Shown here in pieces: positions 22,020 to 28,361 of a stretch of 28,361 nt of DNA. Position numbers and translations under genes: made by a program. How positions within the stretch are numbered: position 1 is the first letter of the stretch; each line of letters opens with the position of its first letter. This DNA comes from an uncultured Flavonifractor sp. (lineage in GTDB: Bacteria > Bacillota > Clostridia > Oscillospirales > Oscillospiraceae): assembly GCA_947384055.1 (NCBI GenBank), contig CANDFO010000026.1, positions 1 through 28,361 of the forward strand, written 5' to 3'. The notes under the pieces are model-generated. The model did not search any database. It saw only the letters and a list, made by a program, of their open reading frames with translations, and was not told the origin of the DNA.

Positions 22020-23789
22020 ATGCTGAGCTTAGTGGAAATGAGCGTTGCCGGCGGCATTCTGATCACCGCCGCTGTGATTCTCCGGGCCGTGGCCGTTCAG
22101 CGGCTCCCCCGGCAGACCTTTCTGGCCCTGTGGGGCGTGGCCCTGGTCCGGCTGCTGGTCCCCTTCTCCCTGCCTGCCCCTACCAGCATCTACCGGGGGC
22201 TGGATACCCTGGAGACCACCGTCCGGCGGGCGGGGGCGGCCGTCCCTGCCGCCCTGTCACCCGGGGAGCTGCCCCAGGCGGCAGAAAGCCTTTCAGCGGG
22301 CCCCGGCGGGCTTGTGCTGGTATGGGCCGGAGGAGCCCTGGCGGTGGCGGCCGTTTTTCTGCTGACCCATCTGCGGTGGCGGCGGGATTACCGGGCCTCC
22401 CTGCCCGCGGAGGAGCCTTTTATCCGGATGTGGCTGGCGGAGCATCCTCTGAGGCGCTCCATGCAGGTGCGGGTCTCCGACCGGATCGACACCCCCTTGA
22501 CCTACGGCATTTTCCGCCCGGTGATCCTCCTGCCCAAAGGACTGGACCGCTCCGGCGGGGACAGGCTCTCCTTTGTACTGGCCCACGAGCTGACCCATGT
22601 GCGCCGGTGGGATTCCCTGATAAAATGGGTTCTGTGCGCCGCTGTGTGCGTCCACTGGTTCAACCCCCTGGTGTGGGTGATGTTCCTGCTGGCAGGGCGG
22701 GACCTGGAGGTCTCCTGCGACCAAAAGGTGGTGCGGATGTACGGCCGGGAGGCCAGAGGCCCCTATGCCCGCACCCTGCTGGACCTGGAATCCCAGCGGA
22801 CCGGCCTGTTTCCCCTGGCCAGCGGGTTCAGCAAAAGCGCCCTGGAGGAGCGCATCGGGGCCATTATGAGGTCCGGGAAAATCGGCGTCTGGGGCCTCAT
22901 CGCGGCGGTGGTTATTGTGGCGGTGGCCACGGCGGTCTTTGCCACCACCGCGCCCGGGTCGGAAAAAGAGACACAGATACCCGCGGCCGCCAGCACCGGC
23001 GGCGCGGTCTCTGCCGACGGGGTCCTCAGCGGCGTTACATTTTTTAAGGAGGGGACGGTGGTCCAGTCTTCTGAATACGGCTTTGGGGGGGAACTCAGGC
23101 CCGACCCGGAGACCGGGCACTGTTATACCAAAGCCCAGTACGACCTGATGGCTGCACTCAAAACCGAAGGCTATGAGGATTTGTCCATCGCGGAGTTCAA
23201 CCGCGCCATTTACGCCGCCCTGAGCGGCGGTGAGCAGGGGGATATGACGATGCTGACGGCCTATGAGCGGGTCCTGATGGACCTGCCCGGGGAGGACCCG
23301 CTGGCCCCGTTCCTGCTGAACACCGTTCAGGCGTCTTTTCGTGAGTATCAGGACCGCCTCGACGAGGTCCTTTCCGGCAGGCGGAATGATTCCTCCTTCA
23401 CCGGCCACGCTGAGCGCACCGAGAACGCCGACGTATTCGGCGACACCGTTCAGGTGGGCTGGGCCCAGGCGGACTATACCTTTTTCTACCGAATCCTGGA
23501 CCAGGACAGCCTGACCGTCAGAGAGCGGGACGCCTTCCTCCAGGCCATTCTGGACGGGATGCAGGCGTGGCTGGACGGCCGGGACGCCAAGGGCCTCACC
23601 AACCAGGAGAACATGGAAAAGGCCCTTCAGGAGGAGCTGGACCGGCTGGGCAAAGCGGCCTCCACCGCCGAGATCGCGTATTCCGGGGGGACCGTCGATA
23701 ACTATTACGGCGAGTTTTACTACGAGGGTATCGGCTTCAGCTCCCAGAAGGACGGCATAGGCGCTGTAACCCAGGGGGTCTGGTCATGA
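22020..23789 (+). CDS. M56 family sensor peptidase (BlaR1-like) with novel sensor domain
   Basis: 589 aa from the ATG at 22020 (GAGG upstream). N-terminal part: hydrophobic segments near residues 5-25, 35-50 and 100-120, then the M56 zinc peptidase with HELTH (189-193) in LAHELTHVRRWDSLIKW, and a segment around CVHWFNPLVWVMFLLAGRDLEVSCDQ; both are typical of BlaR1/MecR1. A further membrane segment (~288-310) leads to an outside domain of about 280 residues. That domain is not a penicillin-binding domain: no SxxK/SxN/KTG layout is visible. Its last ~220 residues resemble the next gene's product. Role inferred: sense an outside signal and trigger cleavage of the BlaI-like repressor. It overlaps the next gene by 4 bp. 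Confidence 0.88.
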   Translation: MLSLVEMSVAGGILITAAVILRAVAVQRLPRQTFLALWGVALVRLLVPFSLPAPTSIYRGLDTLETTVRRAGAAVPAALSPGELPQAAESLSAGPGGLVLVWAGGALAVAAVFLLTHLRWRRDYRASLPAEEPFIRMWLAEHPLRRSMQVRVSDRIDTPLTYGIFRPVILLPKGLDRSGGDRLSFVLAHELTHVRRWDSLIKWVLCAAVCVHWFNPLVWVMFLLAGRDLEVSCDQKVVRMYGREARGPYARTLLDLESQRTGLFPLASGFSKSALEERIGAIMRSGKIGVWGLIAAVVIVAVATAVFATTAPGSEKETQIPAAASTGGAVSADGVLSGVTFFKEGTVVQSSEYGFGGELRPDPETGHCYTKAQYDLMAALKTEGYEDLSIAEFNRAIYAALSGGEQGDMTMLTAYERVLMDLPGEDPLAPFLLNTVQASFREYQDRLDEVLSGRRNDSSFTGHAERTENADVFGDTVQVGWAQADYTFFYRILDQDSLTVRERDAFLQAILDGMQAWLDGRDAKGLTNQENMEKALQEELDRLGKAASTAEIAYSGGTVDNYYGEFYYEGIGFSSQKDGIGAVTQGVWS

Positions 23790-24574
23790 GGGGCGGCGCG
23801 GCACGCAAAAAACTGTGCGGGGCGCTTCTGCTGCTGGTCTGTGTCTCGGGGGCGACCTTTCTGGGAGTCCGGGCTCTGGCGGCCCCCGCCCGGGGGAGCG
23901 GCGGGTCCGGCGGCGTCTATACCGCGGCCTGGGGCGGCAAGGGGGGCGGAGCCGGGGAATCCGATAGACAGTATACCCCCGCGGATTTGAAGCTGATGGA
24001 AGACCTGGGGGCGGAGGGCTGGGAAGCCCGGAGCGTCAGTGATTTTTCCAAAGCCCTGGCGGACTGGACCGATGAGGACGCGTTCCACGCCGGGGAGGAG
24101 GCTATGGAGCGGCTGGAGCGCACCTATGAGGCGGGCGGAGCCTATGACCGGTTTCTCCGCCGCACCTTGTCCGCCTCCTTAGGGGAGGCCGGCACCCGGC
24201 ACTACGGCGGCTACTGCGCCCGGCACAGGGATTCCTTTTCTGACAGCGCCGTCCGGGAGCGGCAGGCCGACGTATTCGGAGACCAATACACCGTTTTTCA
24301 GGCCGCGGCGGACTATCAGGTCCGCTATGTCATCCAGGATGGGGACAAGCTCACGGTGGGCGAGCGGGACCGCATTCTGAACGACTACCGGGCGGAGGTC
24401 CGCCAGTACCTGGACGGCTTTACCGAAAAACAGCTCCTGGACGAAAAGACCATGGCAAAGAAAGTGGAAGTCTATCTGGAGAGCCTGGACGGGCAGCTCT
24501 CCACCGACCTGATGAAACTGGAGGGGAGCAGCCTTGTATGGTACAGCGCCTGGGGACCGGAGTATGGCGGCTGA
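23786..24574 (+). CDS. Secreted or membrane-anchored paralogue of the M56 sensor domain
   Basis: 262 aa, ATG overlapping the M56 stop (ATGA). The basic N-terminus plus a hydrophobic segment (about residues 10-32, LCGALLLLVCVSGATFLGVRALA) is a signal peptide or anchor. The rest, about 65-262, parallels the M56 protein's residues 368-589. YTPADLKLMEDLGAEGWE compares with YTKAQYDLMAALKTEGYE. QADVFGD, an ADY segment and DGDKLTVGERD compare with NADVFGD, ADY and DQDSLTVRERD, and both end in a helical C-terminus. This is a clear tandem duplication of a sensor domain as a separate protein. Function unknown: decoy, ligand carrier or co-sensor are options. Confidence 0.8.
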   Translation: MRGGAARKKLCGALLLLVCVSGATFLGVRALAAPARGSGGSGGVYTAAWGGKGGGAGESDRQYTPADLKLMEDLGAEGWEARSVSDFSKALADWTDEDAFHAGEEAMERLERTYEAGGAYDRFLRRTLSASLGEAGTRHYGGYCARHRDSFSDSAVRERQADVFGDQYTVFQAAADYQVRYVIQDGDKLTVGERDRILNDYRAEVRQYLDGFTEKQLLDEKTMAKKVEVYLESLDGQLSTDLMKLEGSSLVWYSAWGPEYGG

Positions 24575-25331
24575 GGAACGCCGGGGATTGGACGGGGAGA
24601 CCCTGAAGCTGATTGCCATTGCCGCAATGACCATCGACCACATCGCCTTTGCCTTTGTGCCGGACGGCACGGCGTTGGCCATCCTCATGCACGCCGTGGG
24701 CCGTATCACCGGGCCCGTCATGTTCTGCCTGGCCGCGGAGGGCTATCACCACACCCGCAGCGTCCCCCGGTATATCCTGCGGCTGGCAGTCTTTGCCCTG
24801 GTCAGCTTCCTGCCCTTCCAGCTGTTCGTCTATGGCAGGGAGCTGCCGGTCCGCTTCAGCCTCACCCGGCTGAACGTCATTTACACCATCCTGCTGGGGG
24901 TTCTGGCGGTGCACGTCCGGCACAAGGTGCGGCCCATGCCGCTGAAAATTCTGCTGATTGGCGCGCTGGCCCTGCTGAGCGTGCCGGGGGACTGGGGAAC
25001 CACAGGATTTTTTCTGGTTCTTACATTTGAATTCTACTACGGGGACTTCCGGAACCAGGCCTTTGCCTATACCCTCGTAGTCCTGTTTGACCAATATGTG
25101 CTTCACCTGTTCACCAGCCCTGTCTTCAGCCTGCTCTATGAGGGGACCCTGGACCTTTCGGCGTGGCGGTACGGCGCAGAAAATCTGGGCCTTGTTCTCC
25201 CGCTGCTCCTGTTGCGGCGGTACAATGGACGCAGAGGCGGACGCGGCAGGTGGGACAAATGGCTGTTTTACGCGTACTATCCGGCCCATCTGCTGGTTTT
25301 AGGCGGCATCCGCGTTCTGACCGGGGTGTAG
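24564..25331 (+). CDS. TraX family membrane protein
   Basis: 255 aa from the ATG at 24564 (11-bp overlap with the gene before). About eight hydrophobic segments. Family signatures: LKLIAIAAMTIDHIAFAF at the start, MHAVGRITGPVMFCLAAEGYHHTRS, and the C-terminal KWLFYAYYPAHLLVLGGIR, all typical of TraX (PF05857). TraX of F plasmids N-acetylates pilin, and relatives are probably membrane acetyltransferases; chromosomal Firmicute TraX proteins have no proven substrate. There are no conjugation genes here. Its place as last gene of the BlaI/M56 operon suggests it is induced by the same signal, perhaps to modify a surface polymer. Confidence 0.9.
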   Translation: MAAEERRGLDGETLKLIAIAAMTIDHIAFAFVPDGTALAILMHAVGRITGPVMFCLAAEGYHHTRSVPRYILRLAVFALVSFLPFQLFVYGRELPVRFSLTRLNVIYTILLGVLAVHVRHKVRPMPLKILLIGALALLSVPGDWGTTGFFLVLTFEFYYGDFRNQAFAYTLVVLFDQYVLHLFTSPVFSLLYEGTLDLSAWRYGAENLGLVLPLLLLRRYNGRRGGRGRWDKWLFYAYYPAHLLVLGGIRVLTGV

Positions 25332-25344
25332 TCTGCCCGACCCG

Positions 25345-25398
25345 CCCTCGGACGGCGAAGCTCTGCGAGGCTTTCCTGCAGGGGAAGTTTTTCGACAG
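25345..25398 (+). repeat. Right-end remnant of the 194-bp element (copy 4)
   Basis: About 54 bp matching the last part of copies 1 and 2: a decayed GCCGCC...GGCGGC stem, then CTCTGCGAGGCTTTCC...GGGGAAGTTTTTCGACAG-type sequence. The left two thirds are missing. Confidence 0.7.
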
Positions 25399-25402
25399 AC
25401 TG

Positions 25403-25440
25403 AGATTTCCCTGCCATACTGATGTGTGGCGGGGAAATCT
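25403..25440. repeat. Hairpin next to the element remnant
   Basis: Arms AGATTTCCCTGCCA and TGGCGGGGAAATCT (one mismatch) around an 8-9-nt loop. As with copies 1 and 2, a unique stem-loop follows the TTTTCGACAG end within a few bases. Confidence 0.75.
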
Positions 25441-25477
25441 GTTCTTATCCGGCCGCCCGCCTCCTCCGCTCTGCTTT

Positions 25478-25536
25478 ATAGTCGCCGCAGGGTTCAAAAG
25501 GAGCAAACCGCTCCTTTTGAACCCAGCGGCGACTAT
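25478..25536. repeat. Palindromic repeat, family 2, copy C
   Basis: A 59-bp hairpin with 27-bp arms and one mismatch: ATAGTCGCCGC and GGGTTCAAAAGGAGC on the left, the complement on the right, loop AAACC. The inner arm is shared with copies A and B; the ATAGTCG outer end is shared with the 21353-21511 repeat. Confidence 0.85.
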
Positions 25537-25576
25537 ACCATTTTGCAAAAGTTTCGACTGTAAAATATTTTTTCCA

Positions 25577-25605
25577 TTTACGGCCGGGAAAACAAATGGT
25601 AAAAT
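25577..25605 (+). promoter_or_regulatory. Probable promoter of the lipoprotein-rlmD operon
   Basis: -35 TTTACG (25577-25582), 17-bp spacer, -10 TAAAAT (25600-25605), in an AT-rich stretch 34 bp before the ATG. Confidence 0.45.
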
Positions 25606-25638
25606 AGAAAAAACCTCTTGCAGTGTAAAGGAGATATT

Positions 25639-26445
25639 ATGAAACAGACTCGATTTGCAAATGCGGCCCTGGCGCTGGCGCTGGCCGTTGCTTTGGCCGC
25701 CTGCCACAGCGCCGCCCCGGAGGAAACGCCGCCGTCCAGCGTTGTGCCCGGCCCGGTGGAGACCGCTGGTCCGGTTCAAAGCACCCCCGCGCCGCCCCCC
25801 GAGCCCCCTGTCTGGGGCGAGCAGACCTTTTCCCGAGAATTCTGCGCCGGAGACGGTACTCCGGTGCTTCAGGTAAGCTATACCCTGCCCATGGTGCAGA
25901 ACGCCGCCGCCTGCCCCGCGGGAGCGGCCATCAACGCCTGGTATCAGGCGGAGGGACAGGCCCGCCTCACCGAGGCCGAGGAGCAGCACGAGGCGCAGGT
26001 GGCCGATTATGACGTGTCCTCCGCCCTGGGCTTCCCGTTCGAGCCCACTGTGGAGGAGATGCGCTCTGAGGTCGTCTACGAGGACCGGGGGGTCGTCAGC
26101 GTCCGGCGGGAGCTGTACGTGAGCTTTGGCGGAGCGCACCCCATGGTCTATCGTCTGTCGGAGCAGTTCCATGCCGAAAGCGGGGAAAAGCTGGCCTTTG
26201 CGGACTTTTTTACCGACGCAGATGCGGTGATGGAACGAGTAGCTGCCGCTTTTTGGGAGACGGAGCTGGGGGACGGAGCCCTCAGCCGGGAGGAGGTGGC
26301 GGTGGCCTGCCACCCGGAAAACTTTTACTGCACCCGGGAGGGCTATGTGTTTTGGATTCAGGGGGGCAGTTTCCCCGCCGTCAACAGCCCGATGGAGGTC
26401 GTCATCCCCTGGGACAGTCTCGCGGATGTGAGCCGCTATGGATAA
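25639..26445 (+). CDS. RsiV-like lipoprotein (DUF3298 type)
   Basis: 268 aa from the ATG at 25639 with AAAGGAG upstream. A lipoprotein signal peptide ends in the lipobox LAAC (Cys about residue 22), followed by a Pro/Thr-rich linker (~25-58). The folded part (~60-268) has the DUF4163/DUF3298 layout: a strand-rich first half, then SFGGAHPMVYRLSEQFHAESGEKLAFADFF and a final VFWIQGGSFPAVNSPMEVVIPW, close to the RsiV/PdaC outer domain. In RsiV that domain binds lysozyme, but this protein has no N-terminal anti-sigma part, so it is a surface protein of unknown role. It overlaps the next gene by 8 bp. Confidence 0.82.
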   Translation: MKQTRFANAALALALAVALAACHSAAPEETPPSSVVPGPVETAGPVQSTPAPPPEPPVWGEQTFSREFCAGDGTPVLQVSYTLPMVQNAAACPAGAAINAWYQAEGQARLTEAEEQHEAQVADYDVSSALGFPFEPTVEEMRSEVVYEDRGVVSVRRELYVSFGGAHPMVYRLSEQFHAESGEKLAFADFFTDADAVMERVAAAFWETELGDGALSREEVAVACHPENFYCTREGYVFWIQGGSFPAVNSPMEVVIPWDSLADVSRYG

Positions 26446-27793
26446 GCGGCCGGCGGAGGGGAGCGTCCATCAGCTGCTGGTCAGCGGCTACGCCAGCGAC
26501 GGCTCGGGCGTGGCCCGGCTGGAGGGCATGGTAGTGTTTGTCCAGGGCGCCCTGCGGGGAGAGCTTTGCAGTGTGCGGCTGGTCAAGGTGGGCCGCAGCG
26601 CCATCTGGGGATGCGTGGAGAAAGTAGTCACACCTTCACCCGCCCGGGTTGTCTCAGACTGTCCCTACAGCGGAGCCTGCGGCGGCTGTCAGCTCCGGCA
26701 CATGAGCTATCAGGAGGAGCTGGAATTCAAGCGTACCCGGGTGGAGGACGCCCTGCGGCGCATTGGCGGGGCGGACATTGAGGTGGAGGAGATCCTGGGC
26801 GCTCCACAGCAGGACCGCTACCGCAATAAAGTTCAGTTTCCGGTGAGCCAGGGGCCGCGGATCGGTTTTTACCGGCCGCGGAGCCACAACGTGACCGATG
26901 TGGAGTCATGCCTGCTCCAGCCGGACGCCGCCGCCCGCCTGCGGCGGGCGGTAAAAGACTGGATGGACCGCTGGCAGGTCCCCGCCTACGACGAGCGCCG
27001 CCGGAAGGGGTTGATCCGGCATGTCTATGTGCGTGTCAACCGGGCGGGAGAGAGCCTGCTCTGCCTGCTGGTCAACGGCAAAAGCGTTCCGCAGGAGCGG
27101 GAGCTGGTTCGCCTGCTCCGTCAGGCGGAACCGCGGCTGGCCGGGGTGGTTCTGGGGAGCAATGAGACCCACAGCAATGTTATTTTAGGGGACTGCTACC
27201 GCACGCTCTGGGGGGCGGACTGCCTGTTTGACACACTGTGCGGATACCGGTTCCGCCTGTCGGTCCCCTCGTTTTATCAGGTCAACTCCGACCAGGCCGA
27301 GGTGCTGTATGGAAAGGTGCTGGAGCTGGCCGCCCTGACAGGGACGGAGACCGTACTGGACCTCTACTGCGGCATCGGAACCATCAGTCTGGTGCTGGCC
27401 GGCCGCGCAGGGCAGGTGTGGGGCGCTGAGGTGGTGCCCCAGGCGGTTGCCGATGCGCAGGAAAATGCCCGGCGGAACGGTGTCGGCAACGCGCGGTTTC
27501 TCTGCGCCGACGCGGGGGAGGCATCCCGCCGCTTTCGTGCCGATGGAATACGCCCGCAGGTGGTCTGCGTGGACCCGCCCCGTAAAGGACTGTCGGAAGA
27601 TGTGGTGGACACAATCGCCCGAATGGAGCCCCGACGGGTGGTGTATGTCTCCTGCGACCCCGGTACCCTGGGACGGGATATCGCCCGTTTCCGCCGGCTG
27701 GGTTATTCCCCTGGGAGGGCCCTGGCTGTAGATCTGTTCCCGAGGACACAGCATGTGGAGACTATTGTGCTGCTGCAAAGAGAAGACCCGTAG
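26438..27793 (+). CDS. rlmD: 23S rRNA (uracil-5-)-methyltransferase, RlmD/RlmCD type
   Basis: 451 aa; the ATG overlaps the lipoprotein's end by 8 bp. An N-terminal TRAM domain (~5-60) is followed by the [4Fe-4S] ligands Cys75, Cys81 and Cys84 (CPYSGACGGCQLRHM) and Cys158 (VESCLLQ). The SAM-binding part has VLDLYCGIGTISLVLAG (Asp about 308) and VVCVDPPRKGL. The catalytic Cys about 406 lies in VYVSCDPGTLGRD, and HVETIVLL is near the end. All are RumA/TrmA family marks. It makes m5U in 23S rRNA using S-adenosylmethionine; which uridine (747, 1939 or both) cannot be told. Confidence 0.93.
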   Translation: MDKRPAEGSVHQLLVSGYASDGSGVARLEGMVVFVQGALRGELCSVRLVKVGRSAIWGCVEKVVTPSPARVVSDCPYSGACGGCQLRHMSYQEELEFKRTRVEDALRRIGGADIEVEEILGAPQQDRYRNKVQFPVSQGPRIGFYRPRSHNVTDVESCLLQPDAAARLRRAVKDWMDRWQVPAYDERRRKGLIRHVYVRVNRAGESLLCLLVNGKSVPQERELVRLLRQAEPRLAGVVLGSNETHSNVILGDCYRTLWGADCLFDTLCGYRFRLSVPSFYQVNSDQAEVLYGKVLELAALTGTETVLDLYCGIGTISLVLAGRAGQVWGAEVVPQAVADAQENARRNGVGNARFLCADAGEASRRFRADGIRPQVVCVDPPRKGLSEDVVDTIARMEPRRVVYVSCDPGTLGRDIARFRRLGYSPGRALAVDLFPRTQHVETIVLLQREDP

Positions 27794-27830
27794 AAATCCT
27801 GTGTTTCCAGCACGTTGCCCGTCATGCTGC

Positions 27831-27951
27831 GTTTGACGCCGGCGGCGTCTATGAAGGCCAAAGCAGGGCCGCATGAGCGGACCCTGCGGCGATTTTCGCC
27901 GCAGGGTTCAAAAGGAGCGATTTGCTCCTTTTGAACCGCTTTGACTATAAG
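27831..27951 (-). repeat. Palindromic mosaic repeat, family 2, copy B
   Basis: Reverse complement of the first ~115 bp of copy A (7451-7565), with the two main stems CCCTGCGGCGA and TTCAAAAGGAGC intact and the outer end TTATAGTC. The other half of copy A (the two further stems) is absent here. It is 38 bp after the rlmD stop. Confidence 0.85.
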
Positions 27952-27983
27952 CGCCACAGCTGAATTGAGCAGGGACAGGCAAG

Positions 27984-28013
27984 CGCCGCAGGCCTTTTTA
28001 AAAGTCTGCGGCG
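27984..28013. terminator. Stem-loop upstream of the truncated element
   Basis: Arms CGCCGCAG (27984-27991) and CTGCGGCG (28006-28013), with extra pairing inside (CTTTT with AAAAG). It is the unique hairpin adjoining copy 3 of the 194-bp element and may also end rlmD transcripts. Confidence 0.55.
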
Positions 28014-28020
28014 TTGAGTC

Positions 28021-28142
28021 TGTCGAAAAAGTCTGCGTCTTTTCGACAAAAGGGATACGGCCTGCCGCGCACCCCTTTTGGGCGCACTTGCAGGCCGAGA
28101 AGCGTCATTTCCGAGGTACATGTCCTCAAAAATGACCGATTT
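28021..28142 (+). mobile_element. 194-bp MITE-like element, copy 3, right end missing
   Basis: Begins TGTCGAAAA and keeps GTCGAAAA/TTTTCGAC, then GGGATACGGCCTG, CACTTGCAGGCCGAGAAG and ATGACCGATTT, aligning with the first ~125 bp of copies 1 and 2. It stops just before the tRNA terminator, and the TTTTGCCGCC stem and right end are absent. Confidence 0.75.
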
Positions 28143-28151
28143 AAGTGGTGT

Positions 28152-28189
28152 AAAAAAAGCGGAACAGACGATAGACCGTCTGCTCCGCT
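28152..28189 (-). terminator. Intrinsic terminator of the tRNA operon
   Basis: Minus strand: AGCGGAGCAGACG, loop GTCTAT, CGTCTGTTCCGCT, then seven T. It starts right after the tRNA-Cys CCA end. One mismatch in 13 bp. Confidence 0.9.
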
Positions 28190-28190
28190 G

Positions 28191-28264
28191 TGGAGGCGAC
28201 ACCCAGACTTGAACTGGGGGTGGAGCTTTTGCAGAGCTCTGCCTTACCACTTGGCTATGTCGCC
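28191..28264 (-). tRNA. tRNA-Cys (GCA)
   Basis: Minus strand, 74 nt including an encoded CCA. Acceptor GGCGACA pairs with TGTCGCC; discriminator U, as required for tRNA-Cys. Anticodon stem GAGCT/AGCTC with loop CTGCAAA, anticodon GCA. T-arm CCCAG-TTCAAGT-CTGGG. It is followed directly by a strong terminator, so it is the last gene of a tRNA operon with tRNA-Gly. Confidence 0.96.
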
Positions 28265-28306
28265 GGATGGACGGCGGAATAGACATCCCGCCGTCATTTG
28301 TTTTGA

Positions 28307-28361
28307 TGGAGCAGGTGACGAGGCTCGAACTCGCTACCTCCACCTTGGCAAGGTGGCGCTC
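28307..28361 (-). tRNA. tRNA-Gly (GCC), 3' part only
   Basis: Minus strand, cut by the window end. Seen: the D-arm end, the anticodon arm CCACC-TTGCCAA-GGTGG with anticodon GCC, the T-arm with GTTCGAGC, the 3' acceptor strand CACCTGC, discriminator U and an encoded CCA. A short hairpin (28270-28295) separates it from tRNA-Cys. Confidence 0.92.

Noticed and set aside
22020..23789. Beta-lactam resistance operon (true BlaR1)
   Set aside because: The C-terminal sensor is not a penicillin-binding domain and no beta-lactamase gene is nearby.

Overview
The window looks like a chromosomal stretch of a high-G+C, spore-forming member of the Clostridia. A gut Oscillospiraceae of the Flavonifractor/Lawsonibacter type is my best guess. 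This rests on an alpha/beta small acid-soluble spore protein, a SleB-type cortex hydrolase, an SLH-domain surface protein, RNase J, purine-rich ribosome binding sites and strong GC bias at third codon positions. No phage, plasmid, transposase or CRISPR array is visible.

Layout. 1-1075: end of a DAHP synthase gene and tyrA, overlapping by 4 bp (aromatic amino acid synthesis). 1083-2779: sleB, a small conserved membrane protein and a charged coiled-coil protein. 3076-7402: a TetR regulator with a clear promoter and operator, followed by a MacA/MacB-like adaptor, ATPase and permease, forming one export operon. 7451-7634: a palindromic repeat. 7729-9600: an SLH surface protein. 9684-9960: a 194-bp inverted-repeat element. 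10030-11381: SASP and a second coiled-coil protein. 11499-12786: a MarR-TauE/SafE operon. 12985-16595: murI, a TIGR00300/ornithine-cyclodeaminase-like gene and malQ. 16617-16895: second copy of the 194-bp element. 16915-21305: RNase J with a long leader, and a nucleotidyltransferase fused to a degenerate phosphohexomutase domain. 21353-25331: a BlaI/M56-peptidase operon with two palindromic operators, a secreted paralogue of the M56 sensor domain, and TraX. 25332-25638: repeat remnants. 25639-27793: an RsiV-like lipoprotein and an RlmD-type 23S rRNA methyltransferase. 27831-28361: further repeats, then tRNA-Cys and the 3' part of tRNA-Gly on the minus strand.

The least explained parts are non-coding. 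Two families of small palindromic repeats fill most of the longer gaps between genes. One is a 194-bp MITE-like element with TGTCGAAAA...TTTTCGACA ends. Each full copy sits between two copies of a different, copy-specific stem-loop. The other has TATAGTC...GACTATA-type ends and is built almost entirely of hairpins. Among protein-coding loci, the BlaI-M56-secreted sensor paralogue-TraX operon is the best candidate for an undescribed signalling system.
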